From positions 274,881 to 338,880 of the forward strand of contig NZ_QWEI01000003.1 of NCBI RefSeq assembly GCF_003515775.1: a DNA stretch of 64,000 nucleotides. Direction: 5' to 3'. Under the pieces are notes generated by a model that had not been told where the DNA came from, did not search any database, and was given only the letters and a program-made list of their open reading frames with translations. Positions 17,216 through 26,143 of this stretch are shown here, piece by piece. Every line of letters begins with the position of its first letter. The first letter of the stretch is position 1. Source of the DNA: Ureibacillus yapensis (GTDB taxonomy: Bacteria > Bacillota > Bacilli > Bacillales_A > Planococcaceae). A program made the translations under genes and the position numbers.

Positions 17216-18106
17216 TTGAAAGTAGCTGGTATTATGAATGTGGGCGGTATTGCAAAGTTAACCATCGCTATGGCGATTTTTGGGTCAATCGGGTTTTTCA
17301 CGATTCATACGGGAGTTCCTGCTGTAGAGCTGGTATTCGTACGGTGTATCTGCGCTACCATCTTCTTAAGTTTGATGTGGTTTATAACTGGCGGGCATCG
17401 GACTGAGATTTGGAGCAAAAAGGAAGTATTGCAAACCTGCCTTTGCGGAATTTTTCTTGTCTTGAACTGGGTATTTCTTTTTAAAGCCTTTGAAGCGATG
17501 TCCATTTCCGTTGCAATCTCCATCTATAATTTAGCGCCGATTTTTGTATTGATTTTTGGCTCTCTTTTTTTGAAGGAAAAAATGACAATTCGCGCACTTA
17601 CTGCAACCATTGTATGTTTCCTCGGAAGTATATTGATAGTCAATATCGAAAACTTTCAATCAATTGAACAATTGGTAGGTTCCGGTTTTGTGTGGGCCAT
17701 TCTTTCAGCGCTTTGCTATGCACTAACAATGATTACAAGTAAAACGGTAAAGCAGTTATCACCCTATTCAATGACGTTTATCCAAACCGCAATAGGGATT
17801 GCCATGCTTTTACCGTTTAGCGATTTTACTGTCTTCACCGGACTATCGGTATCCAATTGGTTCTACATACTTGGCACCGGATTAATACATACCGGCTTTG
17901 TGTACTATTTATTTTTCGATAGTATCCGAAATCTTCCAACCTTTTTGGTGTCCGTCTTGACATTTGTTGATCCTCTTGTTGCAATATTGCTCGATATTTT
18001 GATTCTTTCCTTTGTTCCAACCTCTTTGCAAGTAGTGGGGATTTTATTGATTTTCGGTGGAATTTTCTTTACGATTCGAAAGCCTTCCAAACAAGCTCAT
18101 GATTAG
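17216..18106 (+). CDS. EamA/DMT family transporter
   Basis: A membrane protein of about 290-296 residues with ten predicted helices in two EamA halves (about 10-140 and 155-290). It belongs to the drug/metabolite transporter superfamily, which exports amino acids, nucleosides and other metabolites; the substrate is unknown. Conserved features include APIFVLIFGSLFLKEK at the end of the first half and the mirrored DPLVAILLDILIL in the second. The start is uncertain: TTG at 17216 and ATG at 17234 both lack a strong ribosome site. It is a single-gene transcript with a long terminator hairpin. Confidence 0.8.
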   Translation: MKVAGIMNVGGIAKLTIAMAIFGSIGFFTIHTGVPAVELVFVRCICATIFLSLMWFITGGHRTEIWSKKEVLQTCLCGIFLVLNWVFLFKAFEAMSISVAISIYNLAPIFVLIFGSLFLKEKMTIRALTATIVCFLGSILIVNIENFQSIEQLVGSGFVWAILSALCYALTMITSKTVKQLSPYSMTFIQTAIGIAMLLPFSDFTVFTGLSVSNWFYILGTGLIHTGFVYYLFFDSIRNLPTFLVSVLTFVDPLVAILLDILILSFVPTSLQVVGILLIFGGIFFTIRKPSKQAHD

Positions 18107-18118
18107 AGATCAAGTTAA

Positions 18119-18170
18119 AAAGGGTGGCCTTTAAATTGTTGTGCAACAATTTTGAAGGGCCACCCTTATT
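18119..18170 (+). terminator. Terminator of the EamA transporter gene
   Basis: AAGGGTGGCC (from about 18119) pairs with GGCCACCCTT (about 18158-18167) and the hairpin extends inward to ATTGTTG/CAACAAT. It has T-rich sequence after it. Confidence 0.8.
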
Positions 18171-18219
18171 TATTATGCGTGGAAAAGAGATAAATTTATC
18201 AAAATGAGAGTTGGTCTAT

Positions 18220-18402
18220 CGTATAAGCGATTTATATTGGACAGCCTCTCTTCCAGTAAAGGGTTACCTGTCCAATTACTTCCATTTATTGAACAACTTG
18301 CTCTCGTACCATGCTGTTCCTGTCCCATAAATAATTATTAATTGGACAAGTTCCTCTCATTCAATGCTACTCCTGTGCAATACCTTATCGTCGCGCTAGT
18401 TC
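18220..18402. repeat. Decayed tandem array with a period of about 53 bp
   Basis: Phrases recur at steady spacing: CCTGTCCAAT near 18268, CCTGTCCCAT near 18320, CCTGTGCAAT near 18373, each followed some 25-30 nt later by (G)AACAACTTGCTCTC, GGACAAGTTCCTCTC or a decayed version. A fourth, partial unit precedes them (TTGGACAGCCTCTC). Units are about 70% alike. No reading frame is seen. Confidence 0.5.
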
Positions 18403-19515
18403 CTACCGTTCCGTCATCTGCTTCCAGACTGACCCTTTTGCGTCTTCGCCTTGTTCGATTCGGGCGATTGCCATTTTCACTTGCAGTTTTACTTCAAATT
18501 CCTTGTCATCTTCAGCTTCATGCAGGGCGGGAAGGCATTTTTCCGTTCCCGTTTCAAACAGATACATGGCCGCGCGCCATCTCACAAGTTTGTTTTTATC
18601 TTTTAACGCTTCCATCATATAGGGCTCAAATTCCACAAATCCCAAGTCGCTCATGCAATCTCCTGCCGTGCGGCGAACTGCCCCGCTTTTATCTTTTAAA
18701 GCGCGAGCAAGATATGGAACCACTGCAACATCTTCAATCATGCCCAAATACACGACCGCTAAGCGGCGGATGGACATTTGCTCATCCTCCAGCGCTTTTT
18801 CAAGCAACGGCAAATCTTCCACTTCCGGATCCGGCAGCTGATCGAGCAACTGGTATCGTTTTTGCCAGCCTTCTGCCGCGAGATACTGTTCCAGCGTTAC
18901 TTTTTCGCGTTTTTGAGTTACTGTGTTCTTTTTATTGGCACCCTCTATGATTTGAGACACTCGCTCATCTGGATAAGCTGCATATATTTCTTCCAATATA
19001 CTTTGAGCAATTTCTTCTTTTTCTCCATAGCGAACGCCAAAATCCACCCATTTACGTTCGAGAAGATAATTATCATCAAACTTGTTGACTTCGATTGACT
19101 GGAAGGCTTGCACAAAACGTTCACCAGCAGAAATCCGATGTTCCGATGACGAGTCAAATACCTTTATTTGGAGCGGTAGACCTCGAAACATTTGAACGTG
19201 AACAAAAACCTCGCCAAAATGGTCCGGGGCAGCATCTTGTTGCTCAACCGGTTCCCCTTGTTCCCCCAGTGCAATTCGTACACCGGAAAGAAGCGTCTCC
19301 CAACTATATTTGGCATTGCGTTCAACGGCTAAAAAGTCCGCTACGCGATAGACGCCTTTAACTCCTTCAATTTGAAGAATCGCCTGAATTTGCTGGGGAG
19401 CATCCTGTTGATTTTCTTTTGTATAATTAAAAGCCTTTCCAAATGGAAGTTCTTCATCTACAACCACTTTCATCGAGTTCGGACTCGGTGTCGGTTCAAT
19501 TGTTTTGATTTTCAT
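18403..19515 (-). CDS. ypgR: Conserved virulence factor C family protein (YpgR)
   Basis: A 370-residue soluble protein. The N-terminal 85 residues resemble the NifU N-terminal scaffold-like domain (PSPNSMKVVVDEELPFGKAF, then IEGVKGVYRVADFLAVERN). The C-terminal 130 residues hold HEAT-like repeats (DPEVEDLPLLEKALEDEQMSIRRLAVVYLG and similar at about 33-residue steps). B. subtilis YpgR and S. aureus CvfC share this layout; the exact function is not known. ATG at 19515 lies 6-7 nt after AGGAGAG, better than the ATG at 19533. It follows yfmR after 10 nt, so the two are likely cotranscribed. Confidence 0.85.
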   Translation of the reverse strand: MKIKTIEPTPSPNSMKVVVDEELPFGKAFNYTKENQQDAPQQIQAILQIEGVKGVYRVADFLAVERNAKYSWETLLSGVRIALGEQGEPVEQQDAAPDHFGEVFVHVQMFRGLPLQIKVFDSSSEHRISAGERFVQAFQSIEVNKFDDNYLLERKWVDFGVRYGEKEEIAQSILEEIYAAYPDERVSQIIEGANKKNTVTQKREKVTLEQYLAAEGWQKRYQLLDQLPDPEVEDLPLLEKALEDEQMSIRRLAVVYLGMIEDVAVVPYLARALKDKSGAVRRTAGDCMSDLGFVEFEPYMMEALKDKNKLVRWRAAMYLFETGTEKCLPALHEAEDDKEFEVKLQVKMAIARIEQGEDAKGSVWKQMTER

Positions 19516-19525
19516 AGTATCTCTC

Positions 19526-21412
19526 CTATCCATTTACGATGTCGTCAAGATATGTCCATCTCTCAATTAGTCTTTCGTACTCTTTGTTCAGTTCATCCAA
19601 TTTTTCTGTTAGCTCCTGTAGCTTTGTATAATCACTGCCCGCCGTTGAAATGCCTTCTTCAGTTGTTTCGATTTCTTGTTCAACTTTGGCAATATCATCA
19701 GAAATTGTTTCCCATTCTTTTTGTTCTTTGAATGAAAGCTTTTTCTTTTCGCTTTTTGCTTTTTGCGGTTTAGGCTTTTCTACTCGAACTTCTTTTGCTT
19801 CTTCTTTATCGGCCAGCTGTTGTTTTGCTAAATAGTCGCTGTAGACATCCAGGCTTTCATGGACATTACCTTGTCCATCCAGTATCCACAATTTCTTGGC
19901 GATGCGATCAAGGAAAAATCGATCATGGGAAATCGTCATTATGACACCCGGGAAGTGCTCGATAAAGTCTTCCAGCACTCCCAATGTTTCGATATCCAAA
20001 TCATTTGTCGGTTCATCCAACAATAATACATTTGGTTGTTCCATTAACAGTTTTAGCAAATGAAGACGTTTGCGTTCCCCACCGGATAATTTTCCAATCG
20101 GCGTACCGTGAGTATGTAGGGGAAATAAAAATCTCTCAAGCATTTGCGCGGCGGAATATCTTATCCCTTCCGCGTCCGTAATGTCATTGGAAGCTTCACG
20201 GATATATTCGATCATTCGCTGATTTTCATTCATCGCAGGCAAGACTTGTTTGAAATGGGCTCTTTTCACTGTCGACCCAACGATCACTTCACCTTCGTCC
20301 GCTTCAAGTTCGCCGGCAATAATATTCAATAAAGTGGATTTTCCATATCCATTTGCACCAATGATGCCAATTCGGTCCCCTTGCTGCAGCAAGAAATTAA
20401 AGTCTTTTAAAATCTCACGATTACCAAACGTTTTTGACAATTGCTCGCCTTCGATTACCTTTTTACCAAGGCGTGATGTAGCAAGAGACATTTCCAGGTT
20501 AGCATCATTCGAGCCACGCTCAATTTTGGAATCCAGTTCTTCAAAGCGCTGAATTCTGGCTTTTTGCTTGGTTGTACGAGCTTTGGCGCCCCGGCGAATC
20601 CACTTTAACTCCGAGCGATAGCGGTTTCTGAGCTTATCCTGAGATGCTGCATCCATTTCTTCACGAATGGCTCTTGCCTCAAGATAATCTGCGTAATTTC
20701 CGGTATGGCGATACAACGTTTGATTGGCAAGTTCATAAATGTGTGTGGAAAGTTCATCCAAAAAGTAGCGGTCATGGGTAATGAAAATGACTGCCCCTTT
20801 TAGACGCATGACCATCTCCTGCAGCCATTCCGTGGATTGGACATCCAAGTGGTTCGTCGGTTCATCCAGTAAATACAAATCTGCCGGCTCGATCAAAACT
20901 TTTGCCAAGGCTACTCGCTTTTGTTGGCCGCCTGAAAGATTTTTTACCTGTTGGTCGTATTGATCAATTCCGAGTTTTGTGAGGGCTTGCTTTGCAAGTG
21001 CATTCACATCCCATGCTTTTTCATTATCCATTTGTTGCTGCAAACGGAATAATTGATTTTGCAATTCTTCCGATTCAGGTTTTTGCGCTAAAGCCCTAAC
21101 TGTCTCCTCATATTGCTTGTTTAATTGAAGAATCGGTGAATCCCCCGAGAATACTGCCTGCAGAACCGTTTCACCTTCTTGGAACTGAGGTTCCTGCGGC
21201 AAATAAGCAATTCGATATTTATTGGGATGGTCAAGATTTGCACTGTCCGCTTCCTGCTGACCGGCTAAAATGGATAGCAACGTGGATTTCCCTGTCCCAT
21301 TGATTCCGATGAGGCCTGCACGTTCTCCCTCATAAATGGTAAACTCAATATTCTCAAATAGCGTTTTATCGCCAACGGTTTTTGTTAAATTTGATACGAT
21401 TAAATGGCTCAT
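19526..21412 (-). CDS. yfmR: ABC-F translation factor YfmR
   Basis: A soluble two-ATPase ABC-F protein of 628 residues with no membrane domain; such proteins enter the ribosomal E site and relieve stalls. Each half has a Walker A (GINGTGKS; GANGYGKS), signature (LSGGQQKR; LSGGERKR) and Walker B (LLDEPTNHLD; LLDEPTNDLD). The C-terminal 85 residues form a charged coiled coil as in Uup/YfmR. Its length matches B. subtilis YfmR, which helps translation through proline runs together with EF-P. ATG at 21412 is 6 nt after AAGGA; the longer frame from 21454 has no ribosome site. It is the first gene of a pair with ypgR. Confidence 0.88.
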   Translation of the reverse strand: MSHLIVSNLTKTVGDKTLFENIEFTIYEGERAGLIGINGTGKSTLLSILAGQQEADSANLDHPNKYRIAYLPQEPQFQEGETVLQAVFSGDSPILQLNKQYEETVRALAQKPESEELQNQLFRLQQQMDNEKAWDVNALAKQALTKLGIDQYDQQVKNLSGGQQKRVALAKVLIEPADLYLLDEPTNHLDVQSTEWLQEMVMRLKGAVIFITHDRYFLDELSTHIYELANQTLYRHTGNYADYLEARAIREEMDAASQDKLRNRYRSELKWIRRGAKARTTKQKARIQRFEELDSKIERGSNDANLEMSLATSRLGKKVIEGEQLSKTFGNREILKDFNFLLQQGDRIGIIGANGYGKSTLLNIIAGELEADEGEVIVGSTVKRAHFKQVLPAMNENQRMIEYIREASNDITDAEGIRYSAAQMLERFLFPLHTHGTPIGKLSGGERKRLHLLKLLMEQPNVLLLDEPTNDLDIETLGVLEDFIEHFPGVIMTISHDRFFLDRIAKKLWILDGQGNVHESLDVYSDYLAKQQLADKEEAKEVRVEKPKPQKAKSEKKKLSFKEQKEWETISDDIAKVEQEIETTEEGISTAGSDYTKLQELTEKLDELNKEYERLIERWTYLDDIVNG

Positions 21413-21628
21413 GAAATTCCTTCTCTTTCGTTTATTCGCTTTTGCAACATGCAATCATTTGTGAAATATCATAACTAGTCGCAAAGTCAATACTATCAAT
21501 GATTTAATATAAACTTAATTATAAATGATTATGTAAAATAAAGCATTAACCTGGATTCTCTTATCAAAGTTGATGTTTGCAAATTCTTTTTATAGCAAAA
21601 AAAAGCCACAACCGTTAGATTGTGACCG

Positions 21629-21982
21629 TTACAATGATTCTTCATCTATTAATTTAAGCCTGATTTTCTCAAGCGTCTGGCAAATGCTGTCCTGCAACTT
21701 CATTTGCTGCTTCTTTAACTCCGCTATTTTTTCTGTATTGACTTCCAGGTTCAAGAGTACTGTGGATTTGCTCCATAACTTAAAGAATTCCATTAAAATC
21801 TTGTGCTCACGCTCTATGTCTTTTGGATACAACAGTTCGGAAGCTTTTATAAGTTGTTTTTCATATTGTTCTGCAGCATTCAATGAACTTACAGCATTAC
21901 CAGTGATGATACCTTTATTTACTTCAATCATTCTCTTTCTGATTTTATCCAATTCCATAAAATAGTTCATTTTGGTTTCCAT
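21629..21982 (-). CDS. Helical hypothetical protein
   Basis: A protein of about 117 residues, nearly all helical and probably coiled-coil, with alternating basic and acidic heptads (ELDKIRKRMIEVNKGII and NTEKIAELKKQQMKLQDSI). No signal peptide, membrane segment or cysteine pair. The family is not recognised. ATG at 21982 follows GGAGGG by 8 nt; an upstream TTG at 21988 is less likely. It is transcribed alone between yfmR and ypgQ. Confidence 0.6.
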   Translation of the reverse strand: METKMNYFMELDKIRKRMIEVNKGIITGNAVSSLNAAEQYEKQLIKASELLYPKDIEREHKILMEFFKLWSKSTVLLNLEVNTEKIAELKKQQMKLQDSICQTLEKIRLKLIDEESL

Positions 21983-22079
21983 TTGCAAATCCCTCCAAAA
22001 CTATTTTAAATGGTATGGAATAATTTGTATGTGCTTTTTTATACAAATAACATTTTATTTTTTTGTTTATCTGTGGAAT

Positions 22080-22700
22080 TTAAGCTTTTCCTTCCCTTTC
22101 ATTTTTCAGCTGATGCAAAAAGGTTTCCATAAAGGCGTGGCGTTCTTCCGCCATCTGCTTACCTTTTACTGTTGTCATTAAATCTTTTAATAATAACAGC
22201 TTTTCATAGAAATGAGTTACGGAAGCCGTGTTTTTCGAACGATATTCTTCCTCGGACATTTCTAGGCGCACCTCTTCCGCATCATCATAAAGTTTGCGCC
22301 CCTTTGCACCGCCGTAGGCAAAGGTCCTCGCAATTCCGACCGCCCCGATTGCATCCAATCTGTCGGCATCGCGCACAATTTTTGCTTCGATCGTCTTCGC
22401 AGGAATCTCATTACCACCGTTAAAAGAGACGCTTTCAATGATTTCTTTAATATGTTGCTTTTGGTCGGCTGAAAGGTTTAAAGAATGGAGCAGGTTGTTT
22501 TCCGCTTCTTTATCCTCGCTGTATTTTTTATCGCTTACATCATGCAAAAGGACCGCAATCCGAACTATTTCTTTGTTTGCATCCGGTTCTGTGGCAAGGA
22601 TGCTTTCCGCGTTTTGCAACACTCTTTCGATATGCTGAAAATCATGGCTCGCATCGAATTGTTCATATATCCTTTTCACATCTTTAAGTAATTTTTCCAT
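22080..22700 (-). CDS. ypgQ: HD-domain nucleotide phosphohydrolase (YpgQ)
   Basis: About 206 residues of the HD superfamily. The metal site is formed by H in SHDFQHIERV, the HD pair in LLHDVSDKK, and D in VRDADRLDAIGAVG. B. subtilis YpgQ (205 residues) is a metal-dependent nucleotide pyrophosphohydrolase; the YedJ relatives act similarly. The start could be ATG 22700, GTG 22712 or TTG 22718; GGGAG is best placed for 22700 or slightly upstream. B. subtilis ypgQ and ypgR are close neighbours; here they are separated by yfmR and a small gene, so this keeps part of that gene group. Confidence 0.82.
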   Translation of the reverse strand: MEKLLKDVKRIYEQFDASHDFQHIERVLQNAESILATEPDANKEIVRIAVLLHDVSDKKYSEDKEAENNLLHSLNLSADQKQHIKEIIESVSFNGGNEIPAKTIEAKIVRDADRLDAIGAVGIARTFAYGGAKGRKLYDDAEEVRLEMSEEEYRSKNTASVTHFYEKLLLLKDLMTTVKGKQMAEERHAFMETFLHQLKNEREGKA

Positions 22701-22745
22701 ACTTTTAATCACTCCCAAACTCTATTATAGAGGAATTTTATATAT

Positions 22746-22845
22746 CTATTTGCGATTTCTCCGCTCTTATTTGCGAAAAAGGCTTCTTTATTTGCGAATT
22801 TTCCCAGCCTATTTGCTAAATATAATCCTTTATTTGCGGCTGGCA
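22746..22845. repeat. Five TATTTGCGAA boxes at exact 21-bp steps
   Basis: TTTGCG or TTTGCT begins at 22749, 22770, 22791, 22812 and 22833, exactly 21 bp apart. The consensus is TTATTTGCGAA; the sequence between boxes varies. It lies between the divergent ypgQ and doxX genes. Confidence 0.85.
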
Positions 22846-22937
22846 ATTTTATACAAAACTATTTCGTTCAATCAGTATTATATTTAGACGAGCTTTAATA
22901 AGATAGTAGAAACAATATTTTGTGGGGTGAGTTTCGA

Positions 22938-23366
22938 ATGTACAAATATGAGATTGGGGCATTTTTCCTTAGGGTTGTGCTAGGTGGAATATTCCTAATT
23001 CATGGAGTGATCAAATTTCAGAAAGGCATCTCTGAAACCATCACGAGATTTGCGGAATACGGGATTCCTTATTCCGAATTAGTTGGTTATGGGGTAGCGG
23101 GAATTGAACTGCTTGGCGGCTTCTTTTTGATTATTGGCTTCTCGACCCGTTTTATTGCCAGCTTAATGATTGGAATCATGGCTGGGGCCATCTATTTTGT
23201 CAAAGGGGAGCTGGGTTTTCTGGATGGATTTGAATATAACGCAGCCTTAATTGCAATGTCCCTTTATTTAGTTATTTCGGGAAGCACCATGATGTCTCTC
23301 GACAAACTATTTGCTGAAAAAGAGAAAGAGAAAGTATCAAAAGGGAAAATTCAGTTTCGCAGTTAA
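22938..23366 (+). CDS. DoxX family membrane protein
   Basis: A membrane protein of about 142 residues with four helices. DoxX-like proteins (B. subtilis CatD/YfiD and relatives) are linked with quinone and redox-stress tolerance, without a proven reaction. The typical DoxX pattern is seen: GAFFLRVVLGGIFLIHG, then GYGVAGIELLGGFFLIIGFSTR. ATG at 22938 follows GGGGTGA; a longer frame from 22920 starts in the ribosome site. It is a single gene whose terminator is shared with the convergent ribokinase. Confidence 0.82.
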   Translation: MYKYEIGAFFLRVVLGGIFLIHGVIKFQKGISETITRFAEYGIPYSELVGYGVAGIELLGGFFLIIGFSTRFIASLMIGIMAGAIYFVKGELGFLDGFEYNAALIAMSLYLVISGSTMMSLDKLFAEKEKEKVSKGKIQFRS

Positions 23367-23370
23367 AGAG

Positions 23371-23413
23371 AAACTGTAATTTGAATTGCAATGAATTCAA
23401 ATTACAGTTTTTG
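23371..23413. terminator. Bidirectional terminator between doxX and rbsK
   Basis: A 17-bp perfect stem (23371-23387 with 23394-23410) with a 6-nt loop; T-rich sequence follows on both strands. Confidence 0.9.
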
Positions 23414-23414
23414 G

Positions 23415-24293
23415 TTACTTTATTTTCTTTAATCGCTCATTAACTTCAGATAATTGCGGCATGCCGCCTTGTGCACCGAACTTTTCTACAGAAATTGAAG
23501 CTGCCGCATTCGCAAAATGAACACTTTCCTCAATCGACTTGCCCCCACATATTGCATGGGCAAATGCACCGTTGAATGTATCGCCAGCACCTGTCGTATC
23601 AACGGCGTTCGTCTTGCAACATGGGATTTTGATGATTTCCTCTCCGTTAAAATAAGCCGCCCCTTCTCCACCTAGAGTGACAATAACTTTGTGGGGATAT
23701 TGCTTTAATACTGTTTCATAATCGGAACCGAAAATTTCCTCACATTCCGTTTCATTTGGCGTGAGGTAGGTTACATTGTGAATCCAATCTGCTTTAAAGT
23801 TTCGGGCAGGTGCCGGATTCAATAACACAGGAATTGAGAGCTGCCCACAAATATCCAGTACATAATCAATCGTATCAACCGGAATTTCCAATTGCAGCAT
23901 TATAAGCTTGCTTGCCTTAATTAGCTCAATATTTTGATCAATCATTTCCCGATCAACCTTAAAATTTGCCCCGGGCACCACAATAATTCGATTGTCATTG
24001 TTATGTAAAAGAATATTTGCAATTCCAGTTGCAGTGTTTGTTTTACCCACACCCTCAACCAGGATTTTTTCCTTCGTTAGGTTGTTTAATAGCTCTATTC
24101 CAAATGCATCATTCCCGACCGCGCCAATCATTCCTACAGCACTTCCTAGCCTCGCTGCTGCCACTGCCTGATTGGCTCCTTTTCCGCCGGGAACCGTAGT
24201 AAATAAATCCCCAAGCACGGTTTCGCCTTGTTTGGGGTATATTGCGGTTTTAACCACAAGGTCCATATTTATACTTCCAATTACCGTAATCAT
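23415..24293 (-). CDS. rbsK: Ribokinase
   Basis: A PfkB-family sugar kinase of 292 residues that phosphorylates D-ribose at C5. Conserved parts: VIGSINMDLVVKT at the start, GGKGANQAVAAARLG near residue 40 (PfkB signature 1), and VDTTGAGDTFNGAFAHA near residue 245 with the catalytic aspartate. No ribose transporter or RbsR is beside it, so it may serve nucleoside salvage or another sugar. ATG at 24293 lies about 8 nt after AAAGGG, preferred over 24320. Confidence 0.85.
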   Translation of the reverse strand: MITVIGSINMDLVVKTAIYPKQGETVLGDLFTTVPGGKGANQAVAAARLGSAVGMIGAVGNDAFGIELLNNLTKEKILVEGVGKTNTATGIANILLHNNDNRIIVVPGANFKVDREMIDQNIELIKASKLIMLQLEIPVDTIDYVLDICGQLSIPVLLNPAPARNFKADWIHNVTYLTPNETECEEIFGSDYETVLKQYPHKVIVTLGGEGAAYFNGEEIIKIPCCKTNAVDTTGAGDTFNGAFAHAICGGKSIEESVHFANAAASISVEKFGAQGGMPQLSEVNERLKKIK

Positions 24294-24375
24294 CAAAATC
24301 GCCCTTTCACGTTGTTTCACTAACGAAACTATTAAAACATATTATCCACTCACTGTCATAGAAAAATGCAGTTAA

Positions 24376-26103
24376 TTAAGTTAGTTGTTGTTCTGCATAT
24401 TTCCGATACAATTCATGCGTTTCGACTAATTCCGAATGTGTACCTATACCTGTAATTTCTCCTTTTTCAAGAAAAATTATCTGATCGGCATCAACTATCG
24501 TGGACAGGCGATGGGCGATGACAAAGGTTGTACGGCCTACCATTAACCTGGAGAGAGCTTGTTGGACGACACTTTCCGATTGGCTATCAAGACTTGCGGT
24601 TGCTTCATCCATTAATAAAATTTTAGGATTTCGCAAAAAAGCGCGCGCAATGGCAATCCGTTGTTTCTGGCCTCCAGAAAGTTTTACGCCACGCTCGCCT
24701 ACTTCCGTATCAAGAGCATTTGGAAAAGAACGAATAAACTCATCGGCATAAGCCATTTTCGTTACTTGCCAGAGTAGGCTATCTGAAATTTCACCATTCA
24801 AGCCATAACAAAGATTGTCTCGAATCGACCCGGACATCATGGCGCTTTCCTGTGAGACATAGCCGATTTGGCTTCTCCAAGAAGCGAGAGAAATATCATG
24901 AATCGAAGTTTCTCCTACTTTAATGACACCTGAGGTTGGATTGTAATAGCGTTCCAGAATGGCGAACAAAGTTGTTTTGCCGGCCCCGCTAGGTCCCGCA
25001 AATGCAATCATTTGGCCAGGCTGCGCTTCGAATGACACGTTTTTCAAAACCGGCTTTTCTTCATTGTAAGCATATGAAACATCCATTACTTTGATTGCTT
25101 TCTCTCTAATGCTCATCTCGATACCTTCTTGCCCCTCTTCATGCGGCATTTCCAATATACCAATAATTCGCTCTGTTGCACCTTTTGCTTTTTGAAGCTG
25201 TGTGAAAAACATAGCGAAGGTGGTAATGGGGAAAATTATTTGGAATAAGTAGAGCAGAAAGGCAACAAGTGATCCTGTGGTCATCGTTCCTTCCGCCACC
25301 CGGATACCACCATAGCCAATAATCAAGACAATAACGAACATAACGACCGTATACATAAACGGCCCGATTAGCGCAAAAATCCTCGCTTCTTTTAAGCCGA
25401 ATTTCAAAAGGGACGCGACGCCCTCTTTTCCTCGTTGTTCTTCATATTTTTCAGCATTGGAAGATTTCATTAAACGAATTTCACTGATTGTTTGCTGAAC
25501 CTTGCCTGAAAAAGCGGCAGTTTCATCTTGCAGCCCTCTTGAGATTTTCGCCATTTTGGCCCCTAGCGGCATCATAATGGCAACTGTAATCGGTACTGAA
25601 ATCAGCATGATTAAAGTCATTCTCCAATCCATGAAAAATAAAATTATCACGGCGCCTATGATGGATATGAGCCCTGATATAAATTGAGGGAAGTGCTGTG
25701 AAATCAAGTCTTTGACAATGCCTGTATCATTTACGATGCGACTTACCGACTCACCGCTTTTCTGTGCATCAAAATAGGACACAGGCAAATGAATCATTTT
25801 TAGCCACATTGTTTCCCGCATATTGGCCACTGCTTTTTGTCCCACATATGCCAATAAATAAGTAGAAATGCCATTAATCACAGCTTGCAGAATAAAGACA
25901 CCCACAATTAAAGCGATGAACGGCATACTAACCGCTGCCAGGGAAAATCCATCCACTAACTCTCTTGTCAATAAAGGAATGGTCAGCCCGACAACGGTAG
26001 TAATTAAACTAAAAATCAGGCCAAATGCTAAAGCACCTTTTGGAATGCCTATGGAGATCATCAATGATAAAAATGGTTTAAGGCTATTTTTTTGTTCTTC
26101 CAT
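24376..26103 (-). CDS. Multidrug-type ABC exporter (BmrA-like)
   Basis: A half-transporter of 575 residues that works as a homodimer. Six membrane helices (about 20-300) with the exporter feature NMRETMWLKMIHLPVSYFD are followed by an ATPase domain: Walker A GPSGAGKTT, Q-loop YVSQESAMM, signature LSGGQKQR, Walker B ILLMDEATASLD, and H-loop IAHRLS. It resembles B. subtilis BmrA (YvcC), which exports drugs, but lipid or other export is equally possible. It is expressed alone; a short gap of 40 nt separates it from fhs on the same strand, so they may share a transcript. Confidence 0.85.
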   Translation of the reverse strand: MEEQKNSLKPFLSLMISIGIPKGALAFGLIFSLITTVVGLTIPLLTRELVDGFSLAAVSMPFIALIVGVFILQAVINGISTYLLAYVGQKAVANMRETMWLKMIHLPVSYFDAQKSGESVSRIVNDTGIVKDLISQHFPQFISGLISIIGAVIILFFMDWRMTLIMLISVPITVAIMMPLGAKMAKISRGLQDETAAFSGKVQQTISEIRLMKSSNAEKYEEQRGKEGVASLLKFGLKEARIFALIGPFMYTVVMFVIVLIIGYGGIRVAEGTMTTGSLVAFLLYLFQIIFPITTFAMFFTQLQKAKGATERIIGILEMPHEEGQEGIEMSIREKAIKVMDVSYAYNEEKPVLKNVSFEAQPGQMIAFAGPSGAGKTTLFAILERYYNPTSGVIKVGETSIHDISLASWRSQIGYVSQESAMMSGSIRDNLCYGLNGEISDSLLWQVTKMAYADEFIRSFPNALDTEVGERGVKLSGGQKQRIAIARAFLRNPKILLMDEATASLDSQSESVVQQALSRLMVGRTTFVIAHRLSTIVDADQIIFLEKGEITGIGTHSELVETHELYRKYAEQQLT

Positions 26104-26143
26104 TTTTGTCAGTCTCCCCTTTTTTGGCTATTTTCAAGTCGCT

